A stretch of DNA of 64,000 nucleotides from Rosettibacter primus. Lineage in GTDB: Bacteria > Bacteroidota > Ignavibacteria > Ignavibacteriales > Melioribacteraceae. Below the pieces are notes generated by a model, which had not been told where the DNA came from, ran no database searches, and worked only from the letters and a program-made list of their open reading frames with translations. Made by a program: the position numbers and the translations under genes. Below, piece by piece: positions 7,464-15,378 of this stretch. The stretch spans positions 124,001 to 188,000 of the forward strand of contig NZ_JAYKGK010000006.1 of NCBI RefSeq assembly GCF_036860675.1, in the 5' to 3' direction. Position 1 is the stretch's first letter. Each line of letters starts with the position of its first letter.

Positions 7464-8459
7464 CTATTTTTTTTCTAATTTATCTACAAGATATTTATCG
7501 ACGTCCATTCCAAAGTGGAGTCCAAAATTTTCTACAATTTCTTTCAATTCAGCTAAAGATTTTCTACCAAAATTTCTGAACTTGAGCATTTCATTCTCGT
7601 CTCTTCTTACTAAATCTGCAATAGTTTTAATGTTTGCAGATTTTAGACAGTTATGCGAACGAACACTGAGTTCAAGATCTTCAACATTTGTTAATAGAAT
7701 CTTTCTAATTCTTTCCGTTTCTGCATCAACTTTAGTTTCAACTTTTTCTTCTTCAGGTTCAACATCAAAGTTGATAAATAACTGAATATGGTCCCTCAAT
7801 ATTTTTCCAGAAGTAGATAGAGCTTCTTCTGGGGTAATTGAGCCATCAGTTGTAATTTCTAAAGTTAATTTTTCATAATCATTTCTTTCACCAATACGAA
7901 CATTTTCAACATCGTATCTAACATTAACAATTGGAGTGTAAATAGAATCTATAGGAATCGTGCCAATTGTCATGTCAGGTGTTTTTTGTTCTTCTGCAGG
8001 GACATAACCTTTACCAATACCAAAGCGTATTTCCATATTTAACTTTGCATCTGCATTAAGTTTTGCAATATGTAGGTCTGGATTAAGAATTTGTATATCT
8101 GGACAAGCATTTTGAATATCGGCAGCTTTAAATTCTGCCGCCCCAGCAATTGATACTTGACATGATGTTGCTTTCTTGTCAAGAATCTTGAGTCTTACTT
8201 TTTTAAGATTTAGAATGATTTCTGTAACATCTTCCAGAACACCTGGAATTGTAGAGAATTCATGAAGGACACCTTCAATTTTGACTGCAGTTATAGCTGC
8301 GCCAGGAAGAGAGGATAGTAATACCCTTCTTAACGAATTACCTAATGTTACTCCAAATCCTCGTTCTAATGGTTGAATAATAAATCTTCCAAATGTAGCA
8401 CTTTTTGAGGATTCGTCTTGAACAACGCCATCGGGCATTTTAATAAACGGATAGCTCAT
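7464..8459 (-). CDS. rpoA: RNA polymerase alpha subunit
   Basis: Dimerises to nucleate assembly of core polymerase; its C-terminal domain contacts UP elements and activators. The N-terminal domain (about 1-230) shows FGRFIIQPLERGFGVTLGNS and LRRVLLSSLPGAAITAVKIEGV. A flexible linker (about 235-255) joins it to the C-terminal domain with VEDLELSVRSHNCLKSANI and FGRKSLAELKEIV. The length of 331 aa is standard. It lies 31 bases after rpsD and 13 before rplQ, in the usual alpha-operon order rpsM-rpsK-rpsD-rpoA-rplQ. Confidence 0.98.
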   Translation of the reverse strand: MSYPFIKMPDGVVQDESSKSATFGRFIIQPLERGFGVTLGNSLRRVLLSSLPGAAITAVKIEGVLHEFSTIPGVLEDVTEIILNLKKVRLKILDKKATSCQVSIAGAAEFKAADIQNACPDIQILNPDLHIAKLNADAKLNMEIRFGIGKGYVPAEEQKTPDMTIGTIPIDSIYTPIVNVRYDVENVRIGERNDYEKLTLEITTDGSITPEEALSTSGKILRDHIQLFINFDVEPEEEKVETKVDAETERIRKILLTNVEDLELSVRSHNCLKSANIKTIADLVRRDENEMLKFRNFGRKSLAELKEIVENFGLHFGMDVDKYLVDKLEKK

Positions 8460-8490
8460 GTAAATTATCCTCTATATTAAATTTATAAAA

Positions 8491-9117
8491 TTACTTAGAA
8501 TATAATTCTACAATCAATTGTTCATTAGCATTAAGTGGAATTTCTTCTCTTTCAGGAATATTCATGAATGTTCCTGATAGAGTTGCTTTGTCAACAGACA
8601 ACCAACCGTAGACATTATCTTTTGTTCTTCGTAAAGAATTATGAATTACATCAAGTTTTTTACTTTTTTCTCTTACTGCAACAACATCACCTGGTGAAAG
8701 TAAATAAGATGGAACATTAACAATACGATTGTTGACAGTAAAATGTCTGTGCAAAATTAATTGACGTGCTGCTTTTCTTGAAGGAGCAAAACCGAGACGA
8801 TAAACAACATTATCAAGTCTTCTCTCAAGTAATTTAATTAAGTTAGCACCAGTCACACCCTTTTGTCTCATTGCTCTATCGAAGTAGATACGGAACTGAG
8901 TTTCTTGCAACCCATAAATTCTTTTTACTTTTTGTTTTTCTCTTAATTGAACTCCATATTCAGAAAATTTTGCACGTCGTGTTAAACCGTGTTGTCCCGG
9001 TGCATAATTTCTTTTTTCAAGAGGACATTTTTCGGTATAACACTTTGTTCCTTTTAAAAATAATTTTTGTCTTTCTCTTCTGCATAATTTGCAACTTGGA
9101 CCAATATATCTTGCCAT
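8491..9117 (-). CDS. rpsD: 30S ribosomal protein S4 (zinc-binding form)
   Basis: Primary 16S rRNA binder that nucleates 30S body assembly; in E. coli it also represses the alpha operon translationally. The 208 aa protein keeps a zinc cluster at the N terminus (C9, C12, C26, C31 in PSCKLCRRER and GTKCYTEKCPLEKR), so it is the C+ type. An S4 RNA-binding domain follows (LERRLDNVVYRLGFAPSRKA, RQLILHRHFTVN). It sits 15 bases after rpsK. This window mixes zinc-containing S4 and L36 with zinc-free S14 and L33. Confidence 0.97.
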   Translation of the reverse strand: MARYIGPSCKLCRRERQKLFLKGTKCYTEKCPLEKRNYAPGQHGLTRRAKFSEYGVQLREKQKVKRIYGLQETQFRIYFDRAMRQKGVTGANLIKLLERRLDNVVYRLGFAPSRKAARQLILHRHFTVNNRIVNVPSYLLSPGDVVAVREKSKKLDVIHNSLRRTKDNVYGWLSVDKATLSGTFMNIPEREEIPLNANEQLIVELYSK

Positions 9118-9132
9118 CTAAATTTTCTCCTG

Positions 9133-9519
9133 TTATACTCTTCTACGTTTTGGTGGTCTACAACCATTATGTGGAATTGGAGTATTATCTTTAATTGATA
9201 ATATTTCCAATCCAGCTGTATTTAATGCTCTGATAGCTGCCTCTCTGCCTGCACCTGGACCTTTGATTATAACATCAACTTTTCGAAGTCCAAGGTCATA
9301 AGCTTCTTTAGCAGCAGCTTCAGCAGTAACCTGTGCTGCAAATGGTGTATTTTTTCTTGAACCTTTAAAACCATTCTTTCCTGCTGAAGACCATGAAATT
9401 GTATTTCCATAGATATCTGTAATAGTAACAATCACGTTGTTGAAAGAAGCTTTAATATGAGCTACTCCAACTGAATCAACGTGAACTTTTTTCTTTGCTT
9501 TTTTAACTGCCTTAGCCAA
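9133..9519 (-). CDS. rpsK: 30S ribosomal protein S11
   Basis: Platform protein of the 30S subunit near the mRNA exit. At 128 aa it has the family motifs AHIKASFNNVIVTITD, GFKGSRKNTPFAAQ, the GPGAGREAAIRAL loop that contacts 16S rRNA, and the C-terminal DNTPIPHNGCRPPKRRRV. The N-terminal 10 residues are very basic (AKAVKKAKKK). It lies 20 bases after rpsM and 15 before rpsD within the alpha cluster. Confidence 0.98.
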   Translation of the reverse strand: MAKAVKKAKKKVHVDSVGVAHIKASFNNVIVTITDIYGNTISWSSAGKNGFKGSRKNTPFAAQVTAEAAAKEAYDLGLRKVDVIIKGPGAGREAAIRALNTAGLEILSIKDNTPIPHNGCRPPKRRRV

Positions 9520-9539
9520 TTTAACTCCTCAATTATTTA

Positions 9540-9923
9540 TTACTTCTTAGCCGGTGCTTTTTTCTTTCCAGCAACAGTTTTACGTTTTCCTTTTCTTGTT
9601 CTTGCATTTGTTCTTGTTCTTTGACCTCTTACAGGCAATCCTCTTCTATGACGCAAACCGCGATAACATCCAATATCCATAAGTCTTTTAATATTCTGCT
9701 GAACTTCACTTCTTAAAGCACCTTCAACTTTATATTCAGCAGTCATTATAGAGCGGATTCTTGCAACTTCTTCTTCTGTAAGTTCTCCAATTCTTTTATC
9801 AGGATTTACCTCGGCTTTTTGAAGAATGTCCATAGCACTCTTTCTGCCGATACCATAAATATAGGTCAATCCTATAAATGCTTTTTTTTGTTTTGGTAAA
9901 TCAATTCCTGCTATACGAGCCAA
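9540..9923 (-). CDS. rpsM: 30S ribosomal protein S13
   Basis: Head protein of the 30S subunit that bridges to the 50S and touches the P-site tRNA. It begins MARIAGIDLPKQKK and has the conserved CYRGLRHRRGLPVRGQRT followed by RTNARTRKGKRKT and a Lys/Ala tail (127 aa). The start is TTG at 9923-9921, supported by an AGGAGG a few bases upstream, a clear case in which the Shine-Dalgarno sequence decides the start. It is the first gene after rpmJ (18 bases) in the alpha cluster. Confidence 0.97.
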   Translation of the reverse strand: MARIAGIDLPKQKKAFIGLTYIYGIGRKSAMDILQKAEVNPDKRIGELTEEEVARIRSIMTAEYKVEGALRSEVQQNIKRLMDIGCYRGLRHRRGLPVRGQRTRTNARTRKGKRKTVAGKKKAPAKK

Positions 9924-9941
9924 TCTTTTTCCTCCTAAATT

Positions 9942-10055
9942 TTAACCTTGTCTTTGTTTATGTTTGGGATTTTTACAAATTACCCTTACAACTCCTTTAC
10001 GTTTTATAATCTTACAATGTTCACACATTTTTTTTACAGATGCTCTTACTTTCAT
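9942..10055 (-). CDS. rpmJ: 50S ribosomal protein L36 (zinc form)
   Basis: A 37 aa gene found by translating the gap between infA and rpsM: it begins MKVRASVKKMCEHCK and ends NPKHKQRQG. The zinc ligands C11, C14, C27 and H32 are intact, so it is the C+ form. L36 binds 23S rRNA near the A-site finger and peptidyl-transferase region and helps late 50S assembly. The ATG at 10055 is 10 bases after the infA stop. Order infA-rpmJ-rpsM is the common bacterial arrangement. Confidence 0.96.
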   Translation of the reverse strand: MKVRASVKKMCEHCKIIKRKGVVRVICKNPKHKQRQG

Positions 10056-10065
10056 AAATTCCCCG

Positions 10066-10284
10066 TTATTTATATCTATATGTAATTCTTCCTTTATTTA
10101 AATCGTATGGCGAAAGCTCTACTGCAACTTTATCTCCAACTAATATTTTTATAAAATGCATTCTCATCTTTCCTGAAATATGAGCAAGGATTTCATGCCC
10201 ATTTTCAAGTCGAACCTTGAAATGAGCATTTGGTAATGTTTCAGTAACTATTCCATCTACTTTTATTGGTCCTTGCTTTGCCAT
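10066..10284 (-). CDS. infA: Translation initiation factor IF-1
   Basis: An OB-fold protein that binds the 30S A site and assists IF-2 and IF-3. The 72 aa sequence matches the family along its length: MAKQGPIKVDGIVTETLPNA, FKVRLENGHEILAHISGKMR, KILVGDKVAVELSPYDL and the terminal KGRITYRYK. It lies 10 bases after map and 10 before rpmJ, the normal spc/alpha junction order. Confidence 0.98.
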   Translation of the reverse strand: MAKQGPIKVDGIVTETLPNAHFKVRLENGHEILAHISGKMRMHFIKILVGDKVAVELSPYDLNKGRITYRYK

Positions 10285-10294
10285 ACTTTTTAAT

Positions 10295-11056
10295 TCAACA
10301 TATTGTTAAAATTTCTGGTTTACCATCAATTACTGCTATTGTATGTTCAAAATGTGCAGATGGCAAACCATCCATTGTTTTTACAGTCCAGCCATCTTCG
10401 TCTACAAAAACTTTATATGAACCCATATTAATCATGGGTTCGATTGCTAAGGTCATTCCATTTTTAATTAAAGCTCCTGTTCCCCTTTTCCCGTAATTCG
10501 GGATTTGCGGATCTTCGTGCAAGTGTTTTCCAACACCGTGTCCACACAAATCTCTTACAACAGAGAAACCAAAAGATTCAACATAAGTTTGTATTGCATT
10601 CCCAATATCACCAATTCTATTGCCTGCAACAGCCTGCTCAATTCCCAGATAAAGAGATTTTTCAGTTACATCCATCAGTTTCTTTTTTTCTTCAGACATT
10701 TTACCAATCGCAATACTTATTGCAGCATCTCCATAATAATTATTTTTTTCAACACCTACATCAATTGAAAGAATTTCACCTTCTTTAAGAACACGGTTGC
10801 CTGGAATTCCATGAACAACCTCATCATCAATTGAAGAACAAATTGAGCTCGGATAATCAAAAGAACCTGATTGTGAATATCCTTTGAAAGCAGCTCTTGC
10901 ATTATTACTTAGAATATAATCTTCAGCAATTTTATCGAGCTCAAGTGTCGTTATGCCAGGTTTAGCATAACGCTTCATTAATTGTAAAACTTCCGCAACA
11001 ATTCGACAGCTTTCTCTTATATAATCAATTTCTTTTTTTGTTTTTATTAAAATCAC
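10295..11056 (-). CDS. map: Methionine aminopeptidase, type I
   Basis: Removes the initiator methionine from nascent proteins using two divalent metals. All ligands are present at expected spacing: D99 (SIDVG), D110 (YGDAA), H173 (CGHGVGKHLHE), E206 (AIEPM) and E237 (FEHTI); H82 in VVHGIPG is the substrate-binding histidine. The 253 aa length without an N-terminal zinc finger is the short bacterial type Ia. It follows secY by 21 bases with no adk between, unlike E. coli-type and many Gram-positive clusters. Confidence 0.97.
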   Translation of the reverse strand: MILIKTKKEIDYIRESCRIVAEVLQLMKRYAKPGITTLELDKIAEDYILSNNARAAFKGYSQSGSFDYPSSICSSIDDEVVHGIPGNRVLKEGEILSIDVGVEKNNYYGDAAISIAIGKMSEEKKKLMDVTEKSLYLGIEQAVAGNRIGDIGNAIQTYVESFGFSVVRDLCGHGVGKHLHEDPQIPNYGKRGTGALIKNGMTLAIEPMINMGSYKVFVDEDGWTVKTMDGLPSAHFEHTIAVIDGKPEILTIC

Positions 11057-11077
11057 AATAAGCTGTCGTTAACTAAA

Positions 11078-12415
11078 TTAAAATCTTCTTCCTCTAATTT
11101 TACCAGATTTCATAAAGCCATCATAATGGCGCATCAACAAATGAGATTCTATTTGCTGCAAAGTATCAAGTGCAACACCTACAACTATCAGTAAACTTGT
11201 TCCTCCGAAGAATGAAGCAAAACTGCCAGATACTCCAATTTTTGAAACGAATGCTGGCAATATTGCTATGATAGCTAAAAAGATTGAACCTGGTAAAGTA
11301 ATTTTAGTTAGAATATTATCTATAAATTCAGCGGTTTGTTTGCCTGGTCTAATTCCCGGAATAAAACCGCCTTGCTTTTTCATTGTCTCTGCAACATCCT
11401 GCGGATTAAACGCAATTGCAGTATAAAAATATGTAAAGAAAATTATCATCAAAGCATAAATAAAAGAATATGTAAATGATTGATAAGTAAAATAACCAGC
11501 AATTGATGCTATAAATTCATTATTCGGGAAAAATGAGAACAATGTACTTGGAATAAACATAATTGATTGAGCAAAAATTATAGGCATAACACCAGCAGTG
11601 TTAACTCTAAGTGGAATATACTGAGTTACACCACCATAAACTTTTCTGCCAACTACTCTTTTTGCATATTGAACAGGAATTCTTCTTGTCCCCTGAGTAA
11701 CAAGAACAACTCCAGCAATTACAAGAACCATAAATGCCAGAATTACAATTTCGATAACTAAATTTCTCTGCCCAGCTGCAAGCAATCGATATTCATCGAG
11801 AACTGCAAATGGGAAGCGGTCAATAATGCCGATGAAAATTATCAATGAAATTCCGTTACCAATTCCCTTTTCTGTAATTTGCTCACCCATCCACATAATA
11901 AACATTGTTCCAGCAACAAGAAATACAATAGTTGAAAGAGACCAACCAATACCTCTTACTTCTTCTGGAACGATAGGAGCATTATTATAACGAATGTTTA
12001 ATAAGTGAATTGTAACACCCCATGCCTGGAAAGCAGAAATAATTACAGTACCATAACGGGTCCATTGCGTAATTTTCTTTCTTCCTTCTTCTCCTTCTCT
12101 TTGCAGTTTTTGAATATAGGGGATTACTGCACCTGCTAATTGTAAAATAATTGAAGCAGAAATATAAGGCATAATCCCGAGAGCAAATAAAGCTGCGTTT
12201 CTAAAGGCACCGCCTACAAATAAATCATACAAGCCAAAAAGATTATCAGATGTGGAATTGGTCATAGCTGAATTAAGAAGATATGAATCAATTCCAGGCA
12301 ATGTTACATGTGCACCAATTCTAACTATTATGAGCAAGGCAAGAGTGTAAAGTATTCTTTGCCTCAGCTCGTGAATTTTAAATATGTTCCGAAAAGTTTC
12401 TTGAAAAGTTGCCAT
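11078..12415 (-). CDS. secY: Preprotein translocase channel subunit SecY
   Basis: The membrane pore of the Sec translocon, working with SecE (encoded at 37104-37286) and SecA. The 445 aa protein has the usual ten hydrophobic segments. The family signatures GIMPYISASIILQL (segment 2) and a basic cytosolic loop (QREGEEGRKKITQWTRYG) are visible, as is RRIPVQYAKRVVGRKVYGG in the cytosolic loop before segment 7. The start overlaps the rplO stop by one base, so the two are translationally coupled. Confidence 0.98.
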   Translation of the reverse strand: MATFQETFRNIFKIHELRQRILYTLALLIIVRIGAHVTLPGIDSYLLNSAMTNSTSDNLFGLYDLFVGGAFRNAALFALGIMPYISASIILQLAGAVIPYIQKLQREGEEGRKKITQWTRYGTVIISAFQAWGVTIHLLNIRYNNAPIVPEEVRGIGWSLSTIVFLVAGTMFIMWMGEQITEKGIGNGISLIIFIGIIDRFPFAVLDEYRLLAAGQRNLVIEIVILAFMVLVIAGVVLVTQGTRRIPVQYAKRVVGRKVYGGVTQYIPLRVNTAGVMPIIFAQSIMFIPSTLFSFFPNNEFIASIAGYFTYQSFTYSFIYALMIIFFTYFYTAIAFNPQDVAETMKKQGGFIPGIRPGKQTAEFIDNILTKITLPGSIFLAIIAILPAFVSKIGVSGSFASFFGGTSLLIVVGVALDTLQQIESHLLMRHYDGFMKSGKIRGRRF

Positions 12416-12879
12416 TAAGCTTTAATCTCTTTTATGGTTCCACCAAGTGATTCTATTTTTTCTTTAGCTGAAGCACTAAAAGCGTGTGCTTCAATATTTA
12501 TTTTTGATTTTAATTCTCCATTACCGAGAATTTTATAAGGTGCTGCAGCTTTTGAAATTAATCCATTCTTATAAAGTGTAACAGCATTGATAATGCCATC
12601 TTCAATTTTTTTGTTATCAATTAATTTTTGAATACTTCCAATATTAACAACCTGATACTCAATTTTAAATGGATTACGAAAACCTCTCTTAGGCAATCTT
12701 CTTTGAAGAGGCATTTGACCACCTTCAAACCAGATTTTGAATTTAGCACCTGAACGAGAACGTTGACCATTCATACCACGAGTTGCAGTTCCACCATGTC
12801 CACTACCTTCACCTCGGCCAATTCTTTTTTCTCTTTTGTGTGAACCTTTTGCTGGTTTCAAATTACTAAGTATATCCAT
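12415..12879 (-). CDS. rplO: 50S ribosomal protein L15
   Basis: Late-assembling 50S protein that contacts several 23S rRNA domains. The 154 aa sequence opens with LSNLKPAKGSHKREKRIGRG, then GSGHGGTATRGMNGQRSRSG and FEGGQMPLQRRLPKRGF, all typical of L15's extended RNA-binding N-terminal arm; a globular part follows. It lies 8 bases after rpmD and overlaps secY by one base. Confidence 0.98.
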   Translation of the reverse strand: MDILSNLKPAKGSHKREKRIGRGEGSGHGGTATRGMNGQRSRSGAKFKIWFEGGQMPLQRRLPKRGFRNPFKIEYQVVNIGSIQKLIDNKKIEDGIINAVTLYKNGLISKAAAPYKILGNGELKSKINIEAHAFSASAKEKIESLGGTIKEIKA

Positions 12880-12887
12880 TTAATCAC

Positions 12888-13076
12888 CTATTCTTCTATT
12901 TCTTCTACTTTTACTAAATGTGATACTTTTCTAATCATTCCTCTTATTTGAGGAGTATCATTATGAATTACTTGATAATTAGGTCTTCCCAAACCGAGTG
13001 CTTTAATAGTAAGTTTCTGTGGTTTAGGTCTATCAATTATACTTTTCGTTTGTATTATTTTTAATTTTTTAGCCAT
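12888..13076 (-). CDS. rpmD: 50S ribosomal protein L30
   Basis: A 62 aa bacterial-length L30. The core LKIIQTKSIIDRPKPQKLTI and the ALGLGRPNYQVIHNDTPQIR segment are the L30 fold's two helices and strand contacts; the C terminus VKVEEIEE is acidic. It lies between rpsE (13 bases) and rplO (8 bases), as in the standard spc order. Confidence 0.97.
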   Translation of the reverse strand: MAKKLKIIQTKSIIDRPKPQKLTIKALGLGRPNYQVIHNDTPQIRGMIRKVSHLVKVEEIEE

Positions 13077-13089
13077 TATTAAAACCTCA

Positions 13090-13602
13090 CTATAAACTGA
13101 ATAACTCGCTTACTTTCATTCCACGTTTATAAGCCATAGTTCTTGCATCAATTAAATTAAGCAGAGCTTTCAAAGTTGCTTTAACTTGATTATGTGGATT
13201 TGAAGAACCTAATGATTTTGTAAGAACATCTTGAACACCTGCTGCCTCTAAAACGGCACGGACTCCACCACCAGCAATTAATCCTGTACCTGGAGAAGCT
13301 GGTTTTAAGAGCACTTTGCCTGCTCCAAACTTGCCTATAATTTCATGTGGTATTGTGCCTTTAATAACAGGTACTTTATAAACATTTTTCTTAGCATCGT
13401 CGATTCCTTTAGCGATAGCATCGGTAACTTCATTTGCTTTCCCAAGTCCAACTCCCACGTGACCATTACCATCACCTACTACGACAATGGCATTAAAGCT
13501 GAATCGACGGCCACCTTTAACTACTTTTGCAACTCTGTTAATATGGACTATTTTTTCTTTTAAGTTTTCTAAACCAGTAACTTTTTTGTGCTTGAAGTTC
13601 AC
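13090..13602 (-). CDS. rpsE: 30S ribosomal protein S5
   Basis: Located at the mRNA entry channel and involved in decoding fidelity. The 170 aa protein has the N-terminal dsRBD-like domain (INRVAKVVKGGRRFSFNAIV, VGDGNGHVGVGLGKANEV) and the C-terminal domain (GKVLLKPASPGTGLIAGGGV, SLGSSNPHNQVKATLKAL). The start is GTG at 13602 with AGGAG five bases upstream. It is immediately downstream of the embedded tRNA-Gln gene, so its mRNA 5' end may be made by tRNA processing. Confidence 0.97.
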   Translation of the reverse strand: MNFKHKKVTGLENLKEKIVHINRVAKVVKGGRRFSFNAIVVVGDGNGHVGVGLGKANEVTDAIAKGIDDAKKNVYKVPVIKGTIPHEIIGKFGAGKVLLKPASPGTGLIAGGGVRAVLEAAGVQDVLTKSLGSSNPHNQVKATLKALLNLIDARTMAYKRGMKVSELFSL

Positions 13603-13644
13603 TTTAACTCCTATCTTTCATCAATTTCAAAATTTTCTTTAGAG

Positions 13645-13715
13645 CTGCCGGAGGAGGATTCGAACCTCCACATACGGCTCCAAAGGCCGCTGTCCTGCCA
13701 TTAGACGATCCGGCA
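13645..13715 (-). tRNA. tRNA-Gln (anticodon TTG)
   Basis: A complete cloverleaf can be drawn on the - strand. The acceptor is TGCCGGA/TCCGGCA with discriminator G, which is usual for Gln. The D arm has TAATGG, the anticodon stem is GCGGC/GCCGT with loop CTTTGGA (anticodon TTG), and the T arm is GGAGG-TTCGAAT-CCTCC. CCA is not encoded. It is unusually placed inside the spc cluster, between rplR (29 bases upstream) and rpsE (42 bases downstream), on the same strand, so it is probably cut out of the ribosomal-protein mRNA. Confidence 0.95.
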
Positions 13716-13744
13716 AGAAACTATTTTTCTTGCAATTGGCAGGA

Positions 13745-14110
13745 TTAAAACTTTAATCCGCCTTCTCTTGCTCCTTCTGCAATTGCTTTTACTTTACCAT
13801 GATATGGATAACCACTTCTGTCAAATACTACAGTGGTTATTCCTTTTTCTAATGCTTTTTGAGCTAATAATTTCCCAACTAATTTTGCTTTAGGTATTTT
13901 ACCGCTTAAATTTTTTACTTCCTCTGCAATTTCCTTTGAAAGTGTTGATGCAAATGCTAATGTATGACCTTTATCATCATCAATTAATTGGGCATAAATG
14001 TGTTTCAAACTTTTATAAACACAGAGTCTTGGCTTTAAAGCAGTGCCATGAATTTTTTTTCTTATCCTGATTTTTTTTCTTAATCTTCTTTTATAATCTT
14101 TCAAAAACAT
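13745..14110 (-). CDS. rplR: 50S ribosomal protein L18
   Basis: Binds 5S rRNA together with L5 and L25. Family motifs: KDYKRRLRKKIRIRKKIHGT, LCVYKSLKHIYAQLIDDDKG, GKLLAQKALEKGITTVVFDR and the end YHGKVKAIAEGAREGGLKF. I chose the ATG at 14110 (121 aa) because AGGAG lies 9 bases upstream; a GTG two codons earlier would be only 3 bases from it. It is 21 bases after rplF and is followed by the tRNA-Gln gene. Confidence 0.96.
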   Translation of the reverse strand: MFLKDYKRRLRKKIRIRKKIHGTALKPRLCVYKSLKHIYAQLIDDDKGHTLAFASTLSKEIAEEVKNLSGKIPKAKLVGKLLAQKALEKGITTVVFDRSGYPYHGKVKAIAEGAREGGLKF

Positions 14111-14131
14111 TGTCACATTCTCCTAAGTGGA

Positions 14132-14668
14132 TTATTTACCAGCTGTCTTACCAGCTTTTCTGATAATTACTTCATTAGAATATCTTATACCTTTGCCTTT
14201 ATAAGGTTCAGGTTTTCTAAATGACCTAATTTTTGCTGCTACTATTCCAACCAATTCTTTATTAATCCCGGAAATTTTAATCTGTGTAGGTGTTGGAACT
14301 TCAATTTTAATTCCTTCCGGCGGAATAAAATAAATTGGGTGCGAATAACCAATTGTAATTAAAATATTATTTCCTTTTAATTCTGCTTTGTAACCAACAC
14401 CTACAATTTCAAGTGTTTTGGTATAACCTTCGGTTACACCTTTTATCATATTATTAATCAAAGCTCTTGTTAATCCATGAAGAGCTCTGTTTTCTTTTGT
14501 ATCGTCCGGTCTTTTAACAATAATTTCATCCTTTGTTATATCCACGGTGATATTAGGATGAATTTTCATCTCTAATTCACCGAGTTTACCTTTAACCTTA
14601 ATTATATTATCGGTTTTGGTTACTGTTACATCTTTAATTGGTATTGGTTTTCTTCCTATACGTGACAC
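14132..14668 (-). CDS. rplF: 50S ribosomal protein L6
   Basis: Sits at the base of the L7/L12 stalk near the sarcin-ricin loop and the elongation-factor site. The 178 aa protein contains the two duplicated L6 folds and starts MSRIGRKPIPI from a GTG. Conserved stretches are RPDDTKENRALHGLTRALI, VEGVGYKAEL-like EIVGVGYKAEL, and the C-terminal FRKPEPYKGKGIRYSNEVI. It follows rpsH by 18 bases. Confidence 0.98.
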   Translation of the reverse strand: MSRIGRKPIPIKDVTVTKTDNIIKVKGKLGELEMKIHPNITVDITKDEIIVKRPDDTKENRALHGLTRALINNMIKGVTEGYTKTLEIVGVGYKAELKGNNILITIGYSHPIYFIPPEGIKIEVPTPTQIKISGINKELVGIVAAKIRSFRKPEPYKGKGIRYSNEVIIRKAGKTAGK

Positions 14669-14686
14669 TTTTTAACCTCTCAATTT

Positions 14687-15082
14687 TTACCAAACATGGC
14701 AGATAACTTCTCCGCCAACAGATTCTTTTCTTGCTTGTTTATCAGTTAATAAACCTTTTGATGTTGATATAATTGCAATTCCCAATCCATTAAGTACACG
14801 GGGAATATGGTCTTTATCAACATACAAATGTAAACCTGGAGTACTGATTCTTTTTAATCCTGTAATTGAAGAAACTCCATTAATATACTGAAGGTGAATT
14901 CTCAGTATATTTTGCTTATTATCTTCAATGATATTATAATCTTTAATAAACTTATTGTTCTTTAAAATCTCAGCAATAGCTACCTTCATTTTTGATGAAG
15001 GAACGTCAACATATTTTTTCCTTGCTTTAACAGCATTTCTAATTCTTGTTAAGAAATCTGCAATCGGATCTGTTACTGGCAT
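14687..15082 (-). CDS. rpsH: 30S ribosomal protein S8
   Basis: Binds the central domain of 16S rRNA and, in E. coli, represses the spc operon. The 131 aa protein begins PVTDPIADFLTRIRNAVKAR, and its C-terminal RNA-binding part contains GLGIAIISTSKGLLTDKQAR and the end GGEVICHVW. It lies 17 bases after rpsN. Confidence 0.98.
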   Translation of the reverse strand: MPVTDPIADFLTRIRNAVKARKKYVDVPSSKMKVAIAEILKNNKFIKDYNIIEDNKQNILRIHLQYINGVSSITGLKRISTPGLHLYVDKDHIPRVLNGLGIAIISTSKGLLTDKQARKESVGGEVICHVW

Positions 15083-15099
15083 TTAATATTCTCCTTCTA

Positions 15100-15369
15100 T
15101 TACCAACTTGATTTTTTTAAGCCGGGGATTTCTCCACGTAAAGCCATTTCTCTAAGCACCAATCTCGAAACACCAAATTTTCTGTAATAACCTCTGGGTC
15201 TTCCAGTAATCATACATCTATTATGAAGACGAGTTGGTGAAGAATTACGGGGCAAAAGCTGTAATGCTTCATAATCCCCTTTTTCTTTCAGTTCTTTTCT
15301 TTTAGCAGCATATTTTTCATATAATTTTGCTCTTTTTATTTCCCGAGCTATTAAACTTTTTCTTGCCAT
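15100..15369 (-). CDS. rpsN: 30S ribosomal protein S14 (zinc-free form)
   Basis: Head protein of the 30S subunit. This is the 89 aa long, C- type that lacks the CXXC zinc ribbon of the short form; only one Cys (in NRCMITGRPRGYYRKFGVSR) is present. It starts MARKSLIAREIKRAK and ends REMALRGEIPGLKKSSW. It lies 9 bases after rplE and 17 before rpsH. Confidence 0.98.
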   Translation of the reverse strand: MARKSLIAREIKRAKLYEKYAAKRKELKEKGDYEALQLLPRNSSPTRLHNRCMITGRPRGYYRKFGVSRLVLREMALRGEIPGLKKSSW

Positions 15370-15378
15370 AATTTTCCT

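Noticed and set aside
11057..11077. Adenylate kinase gene between secY and map
   Set aside because: The spacer is 21 bases; adk is simply absent from this cluster.
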